Assembly (NCBI GenBank): GCA_016297585.1
Contig: JAEDGJ010000036.1
Coordinates: forward strand, 1-17,076
DNA length: 17,076 nucleotides
Origin: Clostridiaceae bacterium
GTDB taxonomy: Bacteria; Bacillota; Clostridia; Oscillospirales; QAMX01
Direction: 5' to 3'
Every line of letters begins with the position of its first letter. Position 1 is the stretch's first letter. This document shows, in pieces, positions 8,987 to 15,516 of the stretch. The notes under the pieces are model-generated. The model saw only the letters and a list, made by a program, of their open reading frames with translations. It searched no databases and was not told the origin of the DNA. The position numbers and the translations under genes were made by a program.

Positions 8987-9015
8987 TTGCACAGACGGCA
9001 TGTCTGTGTTAAAAT
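8987..9015 (+). promoter_or_regulatory. Promoter of the DMT transporter gene
   Basis: TTGCAC (8987-8992), a 17-base spacer and TAAAAT (9010-9015). Transcription would begin near 9022, at the very edge of the GAGGTG ribosome site, giving a leader of only about 14 bases. Confidence 0.75.
8990..9008. promoter_or_regulatory. Palindrome filling the promoter spacer, candidate operator
   Basis: CACAGAC (8990-8996) and GTCTGTG (9002-9008) are perfect inverted 7-bp arms around GGCAT. The palindrome covers the end of the -35 box and most of the spacer of the DMT promoter. It also lies 29 bases upstream of the divergent queG-like start, so one bound repressor could control both directions. The operator role is inferred. 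Confidence 0.5.
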
Positions 9016-9035
9016 AGTCTGCGAGGTGATTTTTC

Positions 9036-9935
9036 TTGTCTCGCAAAGTGCAAACGGGCAATCTGTTCATCATCGCCGCCGCGCTGCTGTGGAGCATGGC
9101 CGGCGTGTGCGTCAAATTCATCCCCTGGAGCGCCTACAGCATCGCCTGCTTCCGGTCGATCTGCGGCGCGATTACCTTCTGCATCTTCATGCGCCGTCCG
9201 CACATCACGTTTTCCCGCTGGAACATCGCCGGCGCGTTCTGCATGTTCCTGACGGGCATCCTGTACATGAGCGCCATCAAGCTGACGACGGCCGCCAACG
9301 CGATCGTCCTGCAGTATACCGCGCCGGTCATCATCATTCTCTACGCCGCGCTGATCGAGAAAAAGCGCCCGACGAAGCTCGACATCATCACGACGGTCTG
9401 CGTCCTCGCGGGCTGCGTGCTGGCGTTTTCCGACCAGCTCGAAGGCGGCGGGATGCTCGGCAACTTCATCGCGCTCGCGTCCGGCTTCACCTTCGCGGGG
9501 CTGATGATCATCAACCGCCGTCCGGAAACCGACGCGATGGAGAGCCAGCTTCTCGGCAATCTCCTGTCGGTGGTGTTCCTGATGCCGTTCCTGCTGACCG
9601 AAAAGGCGTTTTCCTGGGACCCGAAGGTCCTCCTCGTCGCACTCTTCCTGGGCTTTTTCCAGTACGGCCTCGCGCATGTCTGCTTCGGCATCGGCATCAA
9701 GCGCACCGAGCCCGTCACGGCGTCGATCATCGCGACGCTGGAGCCGATCTGCAGCCCGCTGTGGGTCTTTCTGGTGCTCGGCGAACAGCCGGGCGCGCTG
9801 GCGCTCGCGGGCTTTGTCATCGTCCTCGCCGCAACGTCGGTCTATAACGTCCTGCTCGTCCGCCGCGGCAACGAGGCGCTTCAGTCGACGTCCTCCACGA
9901 CGGACTCCGGCGGCTCGTCGAGCATCTCCGGGTGA
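9036..9935 (+). CDS. DMT superfamily (EamA-type) transporter
   Basis: This is a membrane transporter of 299 residues with about ten hydrophobic helices and the two-repeat EamA architecture. The first repeat spans about 7-138 (SMAGVCVKFIPWSAYSIACF, then TANAIVLQYTAPVIIILYAA). The second spans about 150-282 and includes RTEPVTASIIATLEPICSPL and a closing helix ending in VYNVLLVRRG. Proteins of this type export amino acids, nucleosides or other metabolites. The substrate cannot be told here. The start is TTG at 9036, seven bases after GAGGTG (9023-9028). The last 55 bases, encoding a Ser-rich tail, overlap the 3' end of the convergent E2-like gene. Its only close regulatory cue is the palindromic promoter upstream. 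Confidence 0.88.
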   Translation: MSRKVQTGNLFIIAAALLWSMAGVCVKFIPWSAYSIACFRSICGAITFCIFMRRPHITFSRWNIAGAFCMFLTGILYMSAIKLTTAANAIVLQYTAPVIIILYAALIEKKRPTKLDIITTVCVLAGCVLAFSDQLEGGGMLGNFIALASGFTFAGLMIINRRPETDAMESQLLGNLLSVVFLMPFLLTEKAFSWDPKVLLVALFLGFFQYGLAHVCFGIGIKRTEPVTASIIATLEPICSPLWVFLVLGEQPGALALAGFVIVLAATSVYNVLLVRRGNEALQSTSSTTDSGGSSSISG

Positions 9936-10759
9936 CGGAAGATCTCGTGCATGCTCTTGAGCGCGGACGACATATAATGCCCGTCGCAGATGCGCTCGTC
10001 GGTCGTGAACGTGAAGTCGATATACGTCCGGCGCTGTACCGAGCCGTCGGGCATCGTCTGGTATTCGGTGCGCTTGGGGCCGTAGGAGATAAACAGCGGG
10101 CAGTTGCCGAATTCGTAGAGATGGTGGAACACCGGCGGGATGCCGAGCGATCCCATCGACGTGAAGAAGCAGGACACATGGAAGGGGCTGAGCTTTAACA
10201 GAAAGCGCGGCATCCGGTTGTAGTTGTCGAGGAAGCGCAGGAACGCGATGATGGCGCGCAGAACCGGTCTCGGAATGTAGTTCAGCACGCGGGCGACGTC
10301 GTCGATGCTGTTGTTGTCCCCTTCTTCGCGGTTGGCGGTGATCTCGCGGTTCAGCGTCTCATAGACGTCGTTTGCCGTGGCATAGGGGGCGTATTCGAGC
10401 TTGAGCACGGTCTCCTGCGCGTCGAGCTTGAGCTCCTTTTTGATGGTGATCGCGACGGTGATGTTGTCGCGGGCGTAGAGCTCGCGGTTTGTGATATAGC
10501 GGTTTAATCCCGGTTTCTGCGACACGACGCGCACATACGTCGCGGTGAAGAAGTGCATGATGCCGAAGCCCTTCATGCCCTGCATCCGCTTTTTGCGGAT
10601 ATAGCGCTCGACGGCGCTGACCTCGACGGAATCGTGGATATAGTTCGTCGACCCTCTCCGGTCGGGCATGATATAGGACATGACGCGCGTCATGGGGGAA
10701 AGGCTTCTGATATGGCGTCCGTCCCAGCGGTCTCCGTAGCGTTTTTGGCGGTATGTCAT
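9881..10759 (-). CDS. Stand-alone 2-oxoacid dehydrogenase E2-type acyltransferase-fold protein, catalytic His missing
   Basis: This 292-residue protein resembles the catalytic domain of dihydrolipoamide acyltransferase (chloramphenicol-acetyltransferase fold). It has no lipoyl domain and no peripheral-subunit-binding domain. The C-terminal half shows CFFTSMGSLGIPPVFHHLYEFG (197-218), the counterpart of the SNLG block. DFTFTTDERICDGHY (248-262) is the counterpart of the active-site DHR-x-x-DG block. The catalytic His is Glu255 here, while Asp259 and Gly260 are kept. Short stand-alone E2-like proteins of this size occur in anaerobic Bacillota (recollection, not searched). The ATG at 10759 has a GAGG site six bases upstream. 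It may be a non-catalytic or differently acting CoA-ester-binding protein. The fold call is fairly firm and the function is not. Confidence 0.75.
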   Translation of the reverse strand: MTYRQKRYGDRWDGRHIRSLSPMTRVMSYIMPDRRGSTNYIHDSVEVSAVERYIRKKRMQGMKGFGIMHFFTATYVRVVSQKPGLNRYITNRELYARDNITVAITIKKELKLDAQETVLKLEYAPYATANDVYETLNREITANREEGDNNSIDDVARVLNYIPRPVLRAIIAFLRFLDNYNRMPRFLLKLSPFHVSCFFTSMGSLGIPPVFHHLYEFGNCPLFISYGPKRTEYQTMPDGSVQRRTYIDFTFTTDERICDGHYMSSALKSMHEIFRHPEMLDEPPESVVEDVD

Positions 10760-10897
10760 AAAATGCCTCGTCTCTGCGCGGCCTGCGGCGGTATCGTCCA
10801 GCCGTTTTTGCGCGCAGCTTTATTCCGTCTTCCGTTTTTTCTGTGAGGGAAGCGCAGCGGCGTTTTTTCGCCGCGCGGTATGGGAAGCGGTGATCTC

Positions 10898-10926
10898 ATT
10901 ATACCGTTAAAAAAGCTCTCTGTACA
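10898..10926 (-). promoter_or_regulatory. Promoter of the E2-like gene
   Basis: On the minus strand there is TGTACA (10926-10921), a 17-base spacer and a perfect TATAAT (10903-10898). It leaves a leader of roughly 130 bases, which holds a GCGGCG/CGCCGC hairpin around an A6 loop (minus-strand reading). I found no second gene in this intergenic stretch. Confidence 0.7.
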
Positions 10927-10929
10927 GAG
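10918..10929. promoter_or_regulatory. Perfect 12-bp palindrome over the -35 box, candidate operator
   Basis: CTCTGTACAGAG is self-complementary over all 12 bases and covers the -35 of the E2-like gene's promoter. The position is typical of a repressor site. The cognate regulator is not known. Confidence 0.45.
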
Positions 10930-11021
10930 TTAAATGAATTTTCGTCGATTTTTCCAAAGAACTCCGCGCTCTTTTGTCGTTTTCACCCATTCGACATATA
11001 TTTTCAGGAGGTTATGCGTTT

Positions 11022-11759
11022 ATGGAACTGAAAGTGATGACCTACAACATCTGCTCGGGACGCGACTTTACGAACGGCCTTCCGGCCGATCCCGCGTCGT
11101 TTACGATGGATGTGCGCATCGCGGGCCGCGTCATGCAGAAATACGGCGCGGACATCATCGGCGTCAACGAGGTGCGCGGACACGGCGCAGACCGCAGCTT
11201 TACCGAGCAGGCGCAGACCCTCGGCGAGCAGCTCGGCTACCGGTATTTCTTCGGCCCCGCCATCTCCTTTGACGGGGTAAACCCCTACGGCAACGCGCTG
11301 CTGACCCGCTTCCCGATCCTGCGCGCCGAGGTCGTGCCGATCCCCGACCCCGCCGTCCGGGATGAGGACGCCTATTACGAAACCCGCGCGATCCTCCGCG
11401 CCGAGCTGGACGTGCCGGGCGGGCTGACCGTGCTGGTCTCCCATTTCGGACTTGCGAACGGCGAAAAGCGCAATGCCGTCGCGACGCTGCTGTCCGTGCT
11501 CGACGAAACGAAGGGCCCCGTCATCTTCATGGGCGACCTGAACATGCAGCCCGGCGACCCGATCCTGCAGCCGGTGTTTGCGCGCCTGCACGACACGGCA
11601 TCGATCCTCCCCGCGCCGCCGATGACGTTTGCCTCCTACAAGCCCGAAATCAAGATCGACTATATCTTCACGTCCTCCCATCTGCGCACCCTCGACGCCT
11701 GCTCTCCCGACGAAACGGCGTCCGATCATAAGCCCTATCTCGCCCGGCTGGAGTTTTAA
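11022..11759 (+). CDS. Endonuclease/exonuclease/phosphatase family protein
   Basis: This 245-residue protein has the metal-dependent EEP fold (DNase I, exonuclease III and phosphatase relatives). The expected motifs appear in order: N9 in MTYNICSG, E50 in GVNEVRG, R122 in YYETRAIL, H141 in VSHFGL, D172 and N174 in FMGDLNMQPGDP, D213 in KIDYIF and the final SDH at 234-236. All catalytic positions are present, so it should be an active phosphodiesterase or phosphatase. The substrate may be nucleic acid, a phospholipid or a small phosphate ester and is not readable. There is no signal peptide, so it is cytoplasmic. The ATG at 11022 follows AGGAGG (11006-11011). It appears to be transcribed alone. 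Confidence 0.88.
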   Translation: MELKVMTYNICSGRDFTNGLPADPASFTMDVRIAGRVMQKYGADIIGVNEVRGHGADRSFTEQAQTLGEQLGYRYFFGPAISFDGVNPYGNALLTRFPILRAEVVPIPDPAVRDEDAYYETRAILRAELDVPGGLTVLVSHFGLANGEKRNAVATLLSVLDETKGPVIFMGDLNMQPGDPILQPVFARLHDTASILPAPPMTFASYKPEIKIDYIFTSSHLRTLDACSPDETASDHKPYLARLEF

Positions 11760-11770
11760 GCCCCTCCGGC

Positions 11771-11791
11771 ACGCGGGAATGCCCCGTTTTT
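11771..11791 (+). terminator. Weak hairpin terminator after the EEP gene
   Basis: ACG-C-GGG pairs with CCC-CGT around an AATG loop with one bulged base, followed by T5 (11787-11791). The stem is short, so some readthrough into the carD operon is possible. Confidence 0.42.
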
Positions 11792-11823
11792 ACATAAAAT
11801 CTGCATTTTCGGGCAAATACGTC

Positions 11824-11852
11824 TTGTAATCGGGACGATATTGTGGTAGAAT
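11824..11852 (+). promoter_or_regulatory. Promoter of the carD-ispD-ispF-NAT operon
   Basis: TTGTAA (11824-11829), a 17-base spacer and TAGAAT (11847-11852). The expected start near 11859 gives a leader of about 60 bases that contains the hairpin at 11883-11898. Confidence 0.72.
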
Positions 11853-11882
11853 ACGCATGTAAGGTTGTCCGTCGAGCCGTTT

Positions 11883-11898
11883 TGAGGACTTTTCCTCA
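11883..11898 (+). promoter_or_regulatory. Small leader hairpin upstream of the carD-like gene
   Basis: TGAGGA (11883-11888) pairs perfectly with TCCTCA (11893-11898) around a CTTT loop. The TCCT part could instead pair with AGGA of the ribosome site (11907-11910), so the two pairings exclude each other. A control role is speculative. Confidence 0.4.
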
Positions 11899-11919
11899 CG
11901 ATTGACAGGAGTTATCTGT

Positions 11920-12393
11920 ATGTATGCGATAGGAGACCGGATCGTCCACCCGATGCACGGCGCCGGCGTGATCGAAGACATCGTCACCCAGCGCTCGGGC
12001 GGTGCCCCACGCGAGTATTACGTCTTCCGTGCGCCCATGGACGCCGTCGTCGTCCTGATTCCGACGGCGTCCAGCGGCGAAATCGGCGTGCGCCCGGTCG
12101 TGGAGCGCGCGGAGGCGGAGGCGCTGCTCGAAGCGTACCCCGCGCTGCCCGCGGAATCCAGCGTGAGCTGGAACCGCCGCTACCGGGACAATATGCTGCG
12201 CATCAAAAGCGGCGACTTAACGGAGGTCGCCGTCGTCGTCAAATCCCTGATCCACCGCGGCCGCGGGCATACGCTCTCCACGGGGGAGCGGAAAATGCTC
12301 GCCGCGGCGAAGCGGATCCTGCTGTCGGAGCTGTCCCTCGTGCTCGGCGACAGCGTCGACGAGCTGGAGCGGCGTCTGGACGGCGCTCCGTAG
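11920..12393 (+). CDS. CarD/CdnL family RNA-polymerase-binding regulator
   Basis: This 157-residue protein has the CarD/CdnL layout. The N-terminal polymerase-interacting domain spans about 1-60 (YAIGDRIVHPMHGAGVIEDI, then YYVFRAPMDAVVVLIPT). The helical C-terminal domain includes SWNRRYRDNMLRIKSGD (83-99) and LSTGERKMLAAAKRILLSEL (119-138). Such proteins bind the RNA polymerase beta subunit and stabilise open promoter complexes. The start at 11920 has AGGAG (11907-11911) eight bases before it. The in-frame codon at 11902 has no ribosome site. It leads an operon with ispD 46 bases downstream, an arrangement I associate with clostridial genomes. It is likely a general rather than pathway-specific regulator. 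Confidence 0.9.
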   Translation: MYAIGDRIVHPMHGAGVIEDIVTQRSGGAPREYYVFRAPMDAVVVLIPTASSGEIGVRPVVERAEAEALLEAYPALPAESSVSWNRRYRDNMLRIKSGDLTEVAVVVKSLIHRGRGHTLSTGERKMLAAAKRILLSELSLVLGDSVDELERRLDGAP

Positions 12394-12439
12394 CCCGGCG
12401 CATCCGGTTTTCTCATCGCTTCCCGGAGGTATTTTTGTT

Positions 12440-13189
12440 TTGAACACCCACATTCGAAAGGCCATACGCATTTTACGCGGCGCGGAACCTGCTTTTTGTA
12501 CGGCGATCGTACCGGCAGCGGGTTCGTCGTCGCGTTTTGGTTCTGAGGACAAGCTGATGGCCGATCTTGGCGGTGCGCCGGTGCTCGTCCGGACGCTGCA
12601 GGCGCTGGAGCAGACGCCGGAGATCGCGAAGATCGTCGTCGCGTCCCCCGATGCCGGAACCGTCCGCGCGCTGGCGGATGCCCATCATATCACAAAGCTC
12701 GCGGCCGTCGTCCCCGGCGGAAAGACCCGCGCGGATTCCGTGCGCGCCGCCCTCGCCGCCGTGCCGAAGGAGACAAAGCTCGTCGCGGTACACGATGCGG
12801 CACGCCCGCTCGCCTCTCCCGCGCTGATCGGACGCATCGTCCGCTGTGCCGGACGCACCGGCGCCGTCATCCCCGCCGTGCCAGTCAAGGACACGGTCAA
12901 AGTCGTCCGCGAGGGCTGCGTGCAGTCCACGCCCGACCGCGCGTCGCTCTTTGCCGCGCAGACGCCGCAGGTCTTTTCGAGGCTGATCCTTGAAACGGCG
13001 CTCTCGCTGCCCGGCAGCTTCACGGACGACGCCTCCGCCGTCGAGGCGATGGGCGTCTGCGTGCGCACGCTGGCCGGCGACTATGAAAACCTGAAGATCA
13101 CGACGCCGGAGGATCTCGTCATCGCCCGGCTGCTTTACGAAAGGAGACCGCCATGCGAATCGGCCACGGCTACGACGTCCACCGTCTGA
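12440..13189 (+). CDS. ispD: 2-C-methyl-D-erythritol 4-phosphate cytidylyltransferase
   Basis: IspD joins CTP to methylerythritol phosphate, the third step of the MEP isoprenoid pathway, in the cytoplasm. The 249-residue protein has the nucleotide-binding loop AIVPAAGSSSRFGSEDK at 22-38 (Lys38), PVLVRTLQALE, the VPGGKTRADSVRAAL block at about 90-104, VHDAARPL at about 116-123, VPVKDTVK and QTPQVF. These are the family motifs in the right order. The start is TTG at 12440, ten bases after GGAGG (12425-12429). This adds about 18 residues before the usual start of the fold, and no closer ATG or GTG exists. Its last 37 bases overlap ispF in another frame, which adds a low-complexity tail (ATATTSTV). 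Confidence 0.93.
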   Translation: MNTHIRKAIRILRGAEPAFCTAIVPAAGSSSRFGSEDKLMADLGGAPVLVRTLQALEQTPEIAKIVVASPDAGTVRALADAHHITKLAAVVPGGKTRADSVRAALAAVPKETKLVAVHDAARPLASPALIGRIVRCAGRTGAVIPAVPVKDTVKVVREGCVQSTPDRASLFAAQTPQVFSRLILETALSLPGSFTDDASAVEAMGVCVRTLAGDYENLKITTPEDLVIARLLYERRPPCESATATTSTV

Positions 13190-13623
13190 CGGAGAACCGC
13201 CCGCTCGTCCTCGGCGGCGTCACCATCCCTTCGGAATACGGCCTGCTCGGGCACAGCGACGCGGACGTACTGACGCACGCCGTCATGGACGCGCTGCTGG
13301 GCGCCGCGGGACTGCCCGACATCGGCCAGCAGTTTCCCGACCGCGACCCCGCCTATGCGGGCATTTCCAGCCTGCTGCTGCTCGCGCGCGTCATGGAGCT
13401 GATCAAGAGCGCCGGGTATGCCGTCGTCAACGTCGACGCGACGGTGCTCGCGCAGAAGCCGCGGCTTGCCCCCCATATTCCCGCGATGAAGGATGCGCTC
13501 GCATCGGTGCTCGGCACCCGCGCCGTCAACGTCAAGGCGACGACGGAGGAAGGACTCGGCTTTACGGGTCAGGGGCTGGGCATTGCGGCGCATGCCGTCG
13601 CGCTGCTGGAGGAACGTACATGA
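13153..13623 (+). CDS. ispF: 2-C-methyl-D-erythritol 2,4-cyclodiphosphate synthase
   Basis: IspF closes CDP-methylerythritol phosphate into the cyclodiphosphate, the fifth step of the MEP pathway, using a zinc site between subunits of a trimer. The 156-residue length is normal. The metal ligands D8 and H10 are in GYDVHRL and H42 is in ADVLTHAVMDALLGA. The substrate block GLPDIGQQFPD and the closing KATTEEGLGFTGQGLG (about 131-146) are present. An AGGAG site lies inside the ispD end, just upstream of the ATG. The gene overlaps ispD by 37 bases and the acetyltransferase by four, so all three are translated together. The intermediate kinase IspE is not in the window. Confidence 0.95.
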   Translation: MRIGHGYDVHRLTENRPLVLGGVTIPSEYGLLGHSDADVLTHAVMDALLGAAGLPDIGQQFPDRDPAYAGISSLLLLARVMELIKSAGYAVVNVDATVLAQKPRLAPHIPAMKDALASVLGTRAVNVKATTEEGLGFTGQGLGIAAHAVALLEERT

Positions 13624-14381
13624 ATCTATCCGCCTATCTTGCCCGCATCGGCGCCGACGTCCGTCCCGGCGACACCTCTCCGGAGATGCTCCGCGCCCTG
13701 CAGACCGCGCACCTGACGCATGTTCCTTACGAGACGATGGACATCATCCGCGGCGTGCCGTTCACGCTCGAGCCGGACGCGCTTTTCGACAAGATCGTCA
13801 CACGCCGGCGCGGCGGCTACTGCTTTGAGCTAAACGGCCTGTTCGCCCTGCTCCTGCGGGAGCTCGGCTTTGCCGTCACGGAATACTTCGCGCGCTTCCT
13901 GCGCGACGCCGACCCCGGCATCCCGATGCGCCGCCACCGCGTGCTGCGCGTCACGGCGTCGGACGGGCAGGATTACCTCTGCGACGTGGGCGTCGGCGGC
14001 GTCTGCCCGCTCGTGCCGCTGCCGTTCTCGCTCTATACCGAGACGCACGAGCCGAACGGCGTCTGGCGGCTCGTTCCCGACAGCGTCTACGGCACCGTCG
14101 TCGAGGAGTATAAGGCCGGCTCCTGGGCTCCCTACTACGCCTTTACGGCCGAACCGCAGTACCCGATCGACTTTGTCACGACGAATTACTGGTGCCAGAG
14201 CGCGCCGGATTCCCCCTTCCGCGCGTCTCCGATCGTCTGTCTCCAGACGGGCTCCGGACGGCGCACGCTGCGCGGCGACGAGTTCCGCATTTTCGACGGC
14301 GGACGCGTGGAGGTCATCCCCGCCGGAGACGCGGAAAACCGCGACCGGCTGCTTTGGGAACTGTTCGGAATCGGGACCTGA
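13620..14381 (+). CDS. Arylamine N-acetyltransferase (NAT) family protein
   Basis: NAT enzymes move an acetyl or other acyl group from CoA to an amine or hydrazine through a Cys-His-Asp triad. This 253-residue protein keeps the triad: C68 in RRRGGYCFELNGLF, H106 in RRHRVLRV and D122 in YLCDVGVGG. The N-terminal block HVPYETMDI (34-42) is the family's PFEN-like motif. The length is typical. The ATG overlaps the ispF stop in ATGA, so translation is coupled to the isoprenoid genes. The native substrate is unknown. Bacterial NATs act in drug and aromatic-amine acetylation or in amide synthesis, and the MEP context gives no direct clue. No gene lies in the 90 bases after it, only the galE promoter. 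Confidence 0.9.
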   Translation: MNLSAYLARIGADVRPGDTSPEMLRALQTAHLTHVPYETMDIIRGVPFTLEPDALFDKIVTRRRGGYCFELNGLFALLLRELGFAVTEYFARFLRDADPGIPMRRHRVLRVTASDGQDYLCDVGVGGVCPLVPLPFSLYTETHEPNGVWRLVPDSVYGTVVEEYKAGSWAPYYAFTAEPQYPIDFVTTNYWCQSAPDSPFRASPIVCLQTGSGRRTLRGDEFRIFDGGRVEVIPAGDAENRDRLLWELFGIGT

Positions 14382-14410
14382 TCCGGCCCCAAAAACCGTT
14401 AGGTTTCCCG

Positions 14411-14439
14411 TTGCAATTTTCACGATATGCGTGTATACT
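14411..14439 (+). promoter_or_regulatory. Promoter of the galE operon
   Basis: TTGCAA (14411-14416), a 17-base spacer and TATACT (14434-14439), about 30 bases upstream of the galE start. It separates galE from the NAT gene, whose 3' side shows no clear terminator. Confidence 0.82.
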
Positions 14440-14471
14440 ATGCATAAATCAAGTGGACGGAGGTCATACCC

Positions 14472-15488
14472 ATGAAACTTTTAATCACCGGCGGCGCCGG
14501 TTATATCGGTTCCCACACCTGCGTGGAGCTGCTTTCCGCGGGTCATGAGGTCGTCATCGTCGACAATCTCTGCAACAGCTCCGATGAAGCGGTGCGCCGC
14601 ATCGAAAAAATCACCGGACAGACCGTCAAATTCTACAAGGAAGACATCCTCAACGAGGAAAAGCTTTCCGCGATCTTCGAATACGAGCGTCCCGAGGCGG
14701 TCATCCATTTCGCCGCCTTAAAGGCCGTCGGCGAGAGCGTTGCAAAGCCCCTCGCCTATTACACCAACAACATCACCGGCACGCTGACGCTGCTGCGCGT
14801 GATGGACGCCCATAACGTCCGCACGATCGTCTTCTCGTCGTCCGCGACGGTCTACGGCGACCCCGCCACCGTCCCGATCCGCGAGGACTTCCCGCTCTCC
14901 GCGACGAACCCCTACGGCCAGACGAAGCTGATGAACGAGCAGATCCTGCGCGACCTGTACCGTGCGAACAACGCCTGGAAGATCGCCCTGCTGCGCTACT
15001 TCAACCCCGTCGGCGCGCACAAGTCCGGCCTCATCGGCGAAGACCCCGCCGGCATCCCCAATAACCTCACCCCCTATATCACCCAGGTCGCCATGGGCAA
15101 GCGCGAATGCCTGTCCGTCTTCGGCGACGACTATGACACCCCCGACGGCACCGGCGTGCGCGACTACATCCACGTCGTCGACCTCGCGCTCGGCCACATC
15201 GCGGCGGTCAAGAAGCTCGCGCAGATGGACGGCGGCGTGCTGACGGTCAACCTCGGCACCGGGCGCGGCTACAGCGTGCTCGAGATGGTGAAGATGTTCG
15301 AAGAGGTCTCCGGAAAGAAGATCCCGTACAAGATCACCCCCCGCCGCCCCGGCGACATCGCGACCTGCTATGCCGATCCCTCCCTCGCGGAAGAGCTTCT
15401 GGGCTGGAAGGCGCAGCGCGGCCTTCGCGAGATGTGCGAAGACTCCTGGAGATGGCAGTCGATGAACCCCAACGGCTATCGCGGCTGA
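14472..15488 (+). CDS. galE: UDP-glucose 4-epimerase
   Basis: GalE interconverts UDP-glucose and UDP-galactose (and often the N-acetyl forms) with bound NAD+ in the cytoplasm. The 338-residue length equals that of the Escherichia coli enzyme. The Rossmann loop GGAGYIGSH is at 7-15. The catalytic S124 region FSSSATVYGD is at 121-130, and the Tyr-x-x-x-Lys pair Y148 and K152 is in NPYGQTK. Downstream blocks RYFNPVGAH, GVRDYIHVVDLA and NLGTGRGYSVLEM are standard. GGAGG (14459-14463) lies eight bases before the ATG. It leads an operon with an SGNH hydrolase 28 bases downstream and a nucleotidyltransferase, which points to sugar-nucleotide supply or galactose-type sugar use. Confidence 0.97.
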   Translation: MKLLITGGAGYIGSHTCVELLSAGHEVVIVDNLCNSSDEAVRRIEKITGQTVKFYKEDILNEEKLSAIFEYERPEAVIHFAALKAVGESVAKPLAYYTNNITGTLTLLRVMDAHNVRTIVFSSSATVYGDPATVPIREDFPLSATNPYGQTKLMNEQILRDLYRANNAWKIALLRYFNPVGAHKSGLIGEDPAGIPNNLTPYITQVAMGKRECLSVFGDDYDTPDGTGVRDYIHVVDLALGHIAAVKKLAQMDGGVLTVNLGTGRGYSVLEMVKMFEEVSGKKIPYKITPRRPGDIATCYADPSLAEELLGWKAQRGLREMCEDSWRWQSMNPNGYRG

Positions 15489-15516
15489 TTTTTCGAAAAA
15501 CAAGAGAGGGATTTTT

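Noticed and set aside
10974..11002. TTGTCG-17-TATATT as the promoter of the EEP gene
   Set aside because: Transcription would begin inside the AGGAGG ribosome site (11006-11011), so the boxes are probably coincidental. The true promoter was not identified.
15487..15500. TTTTTCGAAAAA palindrome between galE and the SGNH gene as a terminator
   Set aside because: It is AT-only apart from the central CG, has no loop and no GC stem, and the downstream gene appears to belong to the same operon.
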